A program made the translations under genes and the position numbers. From assembly GCF_020532665.2 (NCBI RefSeq), contig NZ_JAIWPG020000005.1:1-64000 (forward strand): a stretch of DNA of 64,000 bases. Reading direction: 5' to 3'. How positions within the stretch are numbered: position 1 is the first letter of the stretch; each line of letters begins with the position of its first letter. The stretch is from Lelliottia sp. WAP21. GTDB lineage: Bacteria > Pseudomonadota > Gammaproteobacteria > Enterobacterales > Enterobacteriaceae. Positions 63,670 to 64,000 of this stretch are shown here, in pieces. A model generated the notes under the pieces. The model saw only the letters and a program-made list of their open reading frames with translations, was not told the DNA's origin and did no database searches.

Positions 63670-63824
63670 TTACGGCTCTGGACCCAGAATGCGTGGATAA
63701 GACCGGGGATATAGCCCAATAACGTCAGAATGATGTTGAGAATAAACGCCCAGCCAAACCCTTTTCCGAGCAGCACGCCCAGCGGTGGCAGAATGATTGT
63801 AATGACGATGCGCCAAAAACCCAT
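63666..63824 (-). CDS. yqaE: YqaE, PMP3/UPF0057 small membrane protein
   Basis: This 52-aa double-span inner-membrane protein (MGFWRIVITIILPPLGVLLG; FGWAFILNIILTLLGYIPGL) of the PMP3/plasma-membrane proteolipid family. The K-12 start is at 63824 with GGAG before it; the frame extends 21 codons upstream. The E. coli homologue is stress-regulated. It marks return to core synteny (yqaE-ygaV in K-12). It converges on the LysR gene, with stop codons overlapping by 3 bases. Confidence 0.95.
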   Translation of the reverse strand: MGFWRIVITIILPPLGVLLGKGFGWAFILNIILTLLGYIPGLIHAFWVQSRN

Positions 63825-63964
63825 AAATACTCCATACAAGCTAAACAATTGAAAGTTAAAAAGAGACTCATCTCTAAGGATAGTCAATTTAGCGGCTTGC
63901 TGCCTCTCCCGCTTCGCTTTTTACCCTCCTTTACGCTTTTGACACTGGCTTAATCCGACCCTTT

Positions 63965-64000
63965 AGTTTAGCATTTACTTAATTAAGCAAATGCTAAACT
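63965..64000. promoter_or_regulatory. 36-bp palindrome at the right edge, possible ygaV operator
   Basis: The arms AGTTTAGCATTT and AAATGCTAAACT are perfectly complementary around a 12-base AT-rich centre. In K-12 the next gene is ygaV, an ArsR-type autoregulator, so an operator is likely. The gene itself is outside the window. Confidence 0.5.

Overview
The window is enterobacterial chromosome, most like Enterobacter or a close relative. The left 11.7 kb follows the Escherichia coli K-12 order almost gene for gene (rplS-trmD-rimM-rpsP, ffh, ypjD-corB, grpE, nadK, recN, bamE, ratB-ratA, smpB, ssrA), and the proteins are near-identical to the K-12 ones as I remember them. The core DNA is moderately GC-rich. 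The genus is an inference from gene content; no search was run.

Layout. (1) 1-11725: conserved housekeeping block for ribosome assembly, SRP, NAD kinase, heat shock (a sigma32 promoter is visible before grpE), SOS repair (LexA boxes before recN), outer-membrane assembly and trans-translation. (2) 11707-16932: a small element in the 3' end of ssrA, bounded by 23-bp direct repeats. It holds a broken P4-type integrase, an AT-rich SIR2 + HerA gene pair (a known anti-phage architecture), a P2/P4-like cos site and a Psu homologue. It reads as a P4-like phage satellite that lost its replication and regulation genes and kept its defence cargo. (3) 17114-18501: RIO-type kinase and a small exported protein. 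(4) 19348-35384: a 3727-aa BapA-type adhesin with about 27 Ig-like repeats, followed by its own type I secretion system (TolC-like, ABC exporter, HlyD-like). (5) 35456-40463: PLP aminotransferase, the yciGFE stress genes, a CinA-like/DUF421/unknown operon, and ydeI. (6) 40687-51303: a two-partner secretion operon in which an HlyC-type toxin acyltransferase gene lies between the TpsB transporter and the 2674-aa TpsA, followed by a small lipoprotein; an Ail/OmpX-like barrel comes next. (7) 52095-54404: LysR/SDR divergent pair and a methyltransferase. (8) 54507-63669: a minus-strand cluster of ankyrin protein, FdrA, YlbE-like, purine-type permease, carbamate kinase and Tat-exported amidohydrolase, with a divergent AllS-like LysR regulator; probably use of a nitrogen-rich purine-derived compound through carbamoyl phosphate. 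(9) yqaE, and a perfect-arm palindrome at the right edge.

In K-12 ssrA and yqaE flank a variable zone, and here they enclose about 52 kb of mainly accessory surface, defence and catabolic genes. Promoters of ydeI, tpsB and the OmpX-like gene share an AGGA-N(4)-TCC element that could be an RcsB-type site, suggesting the envelope genes are co-regulated. The most interesting items are the stranded P4 satellite with SIR2-HerA, the acyltransferase inside the two-partner secretion operon, and the incompletely understood FdrA/YlbE cluster.
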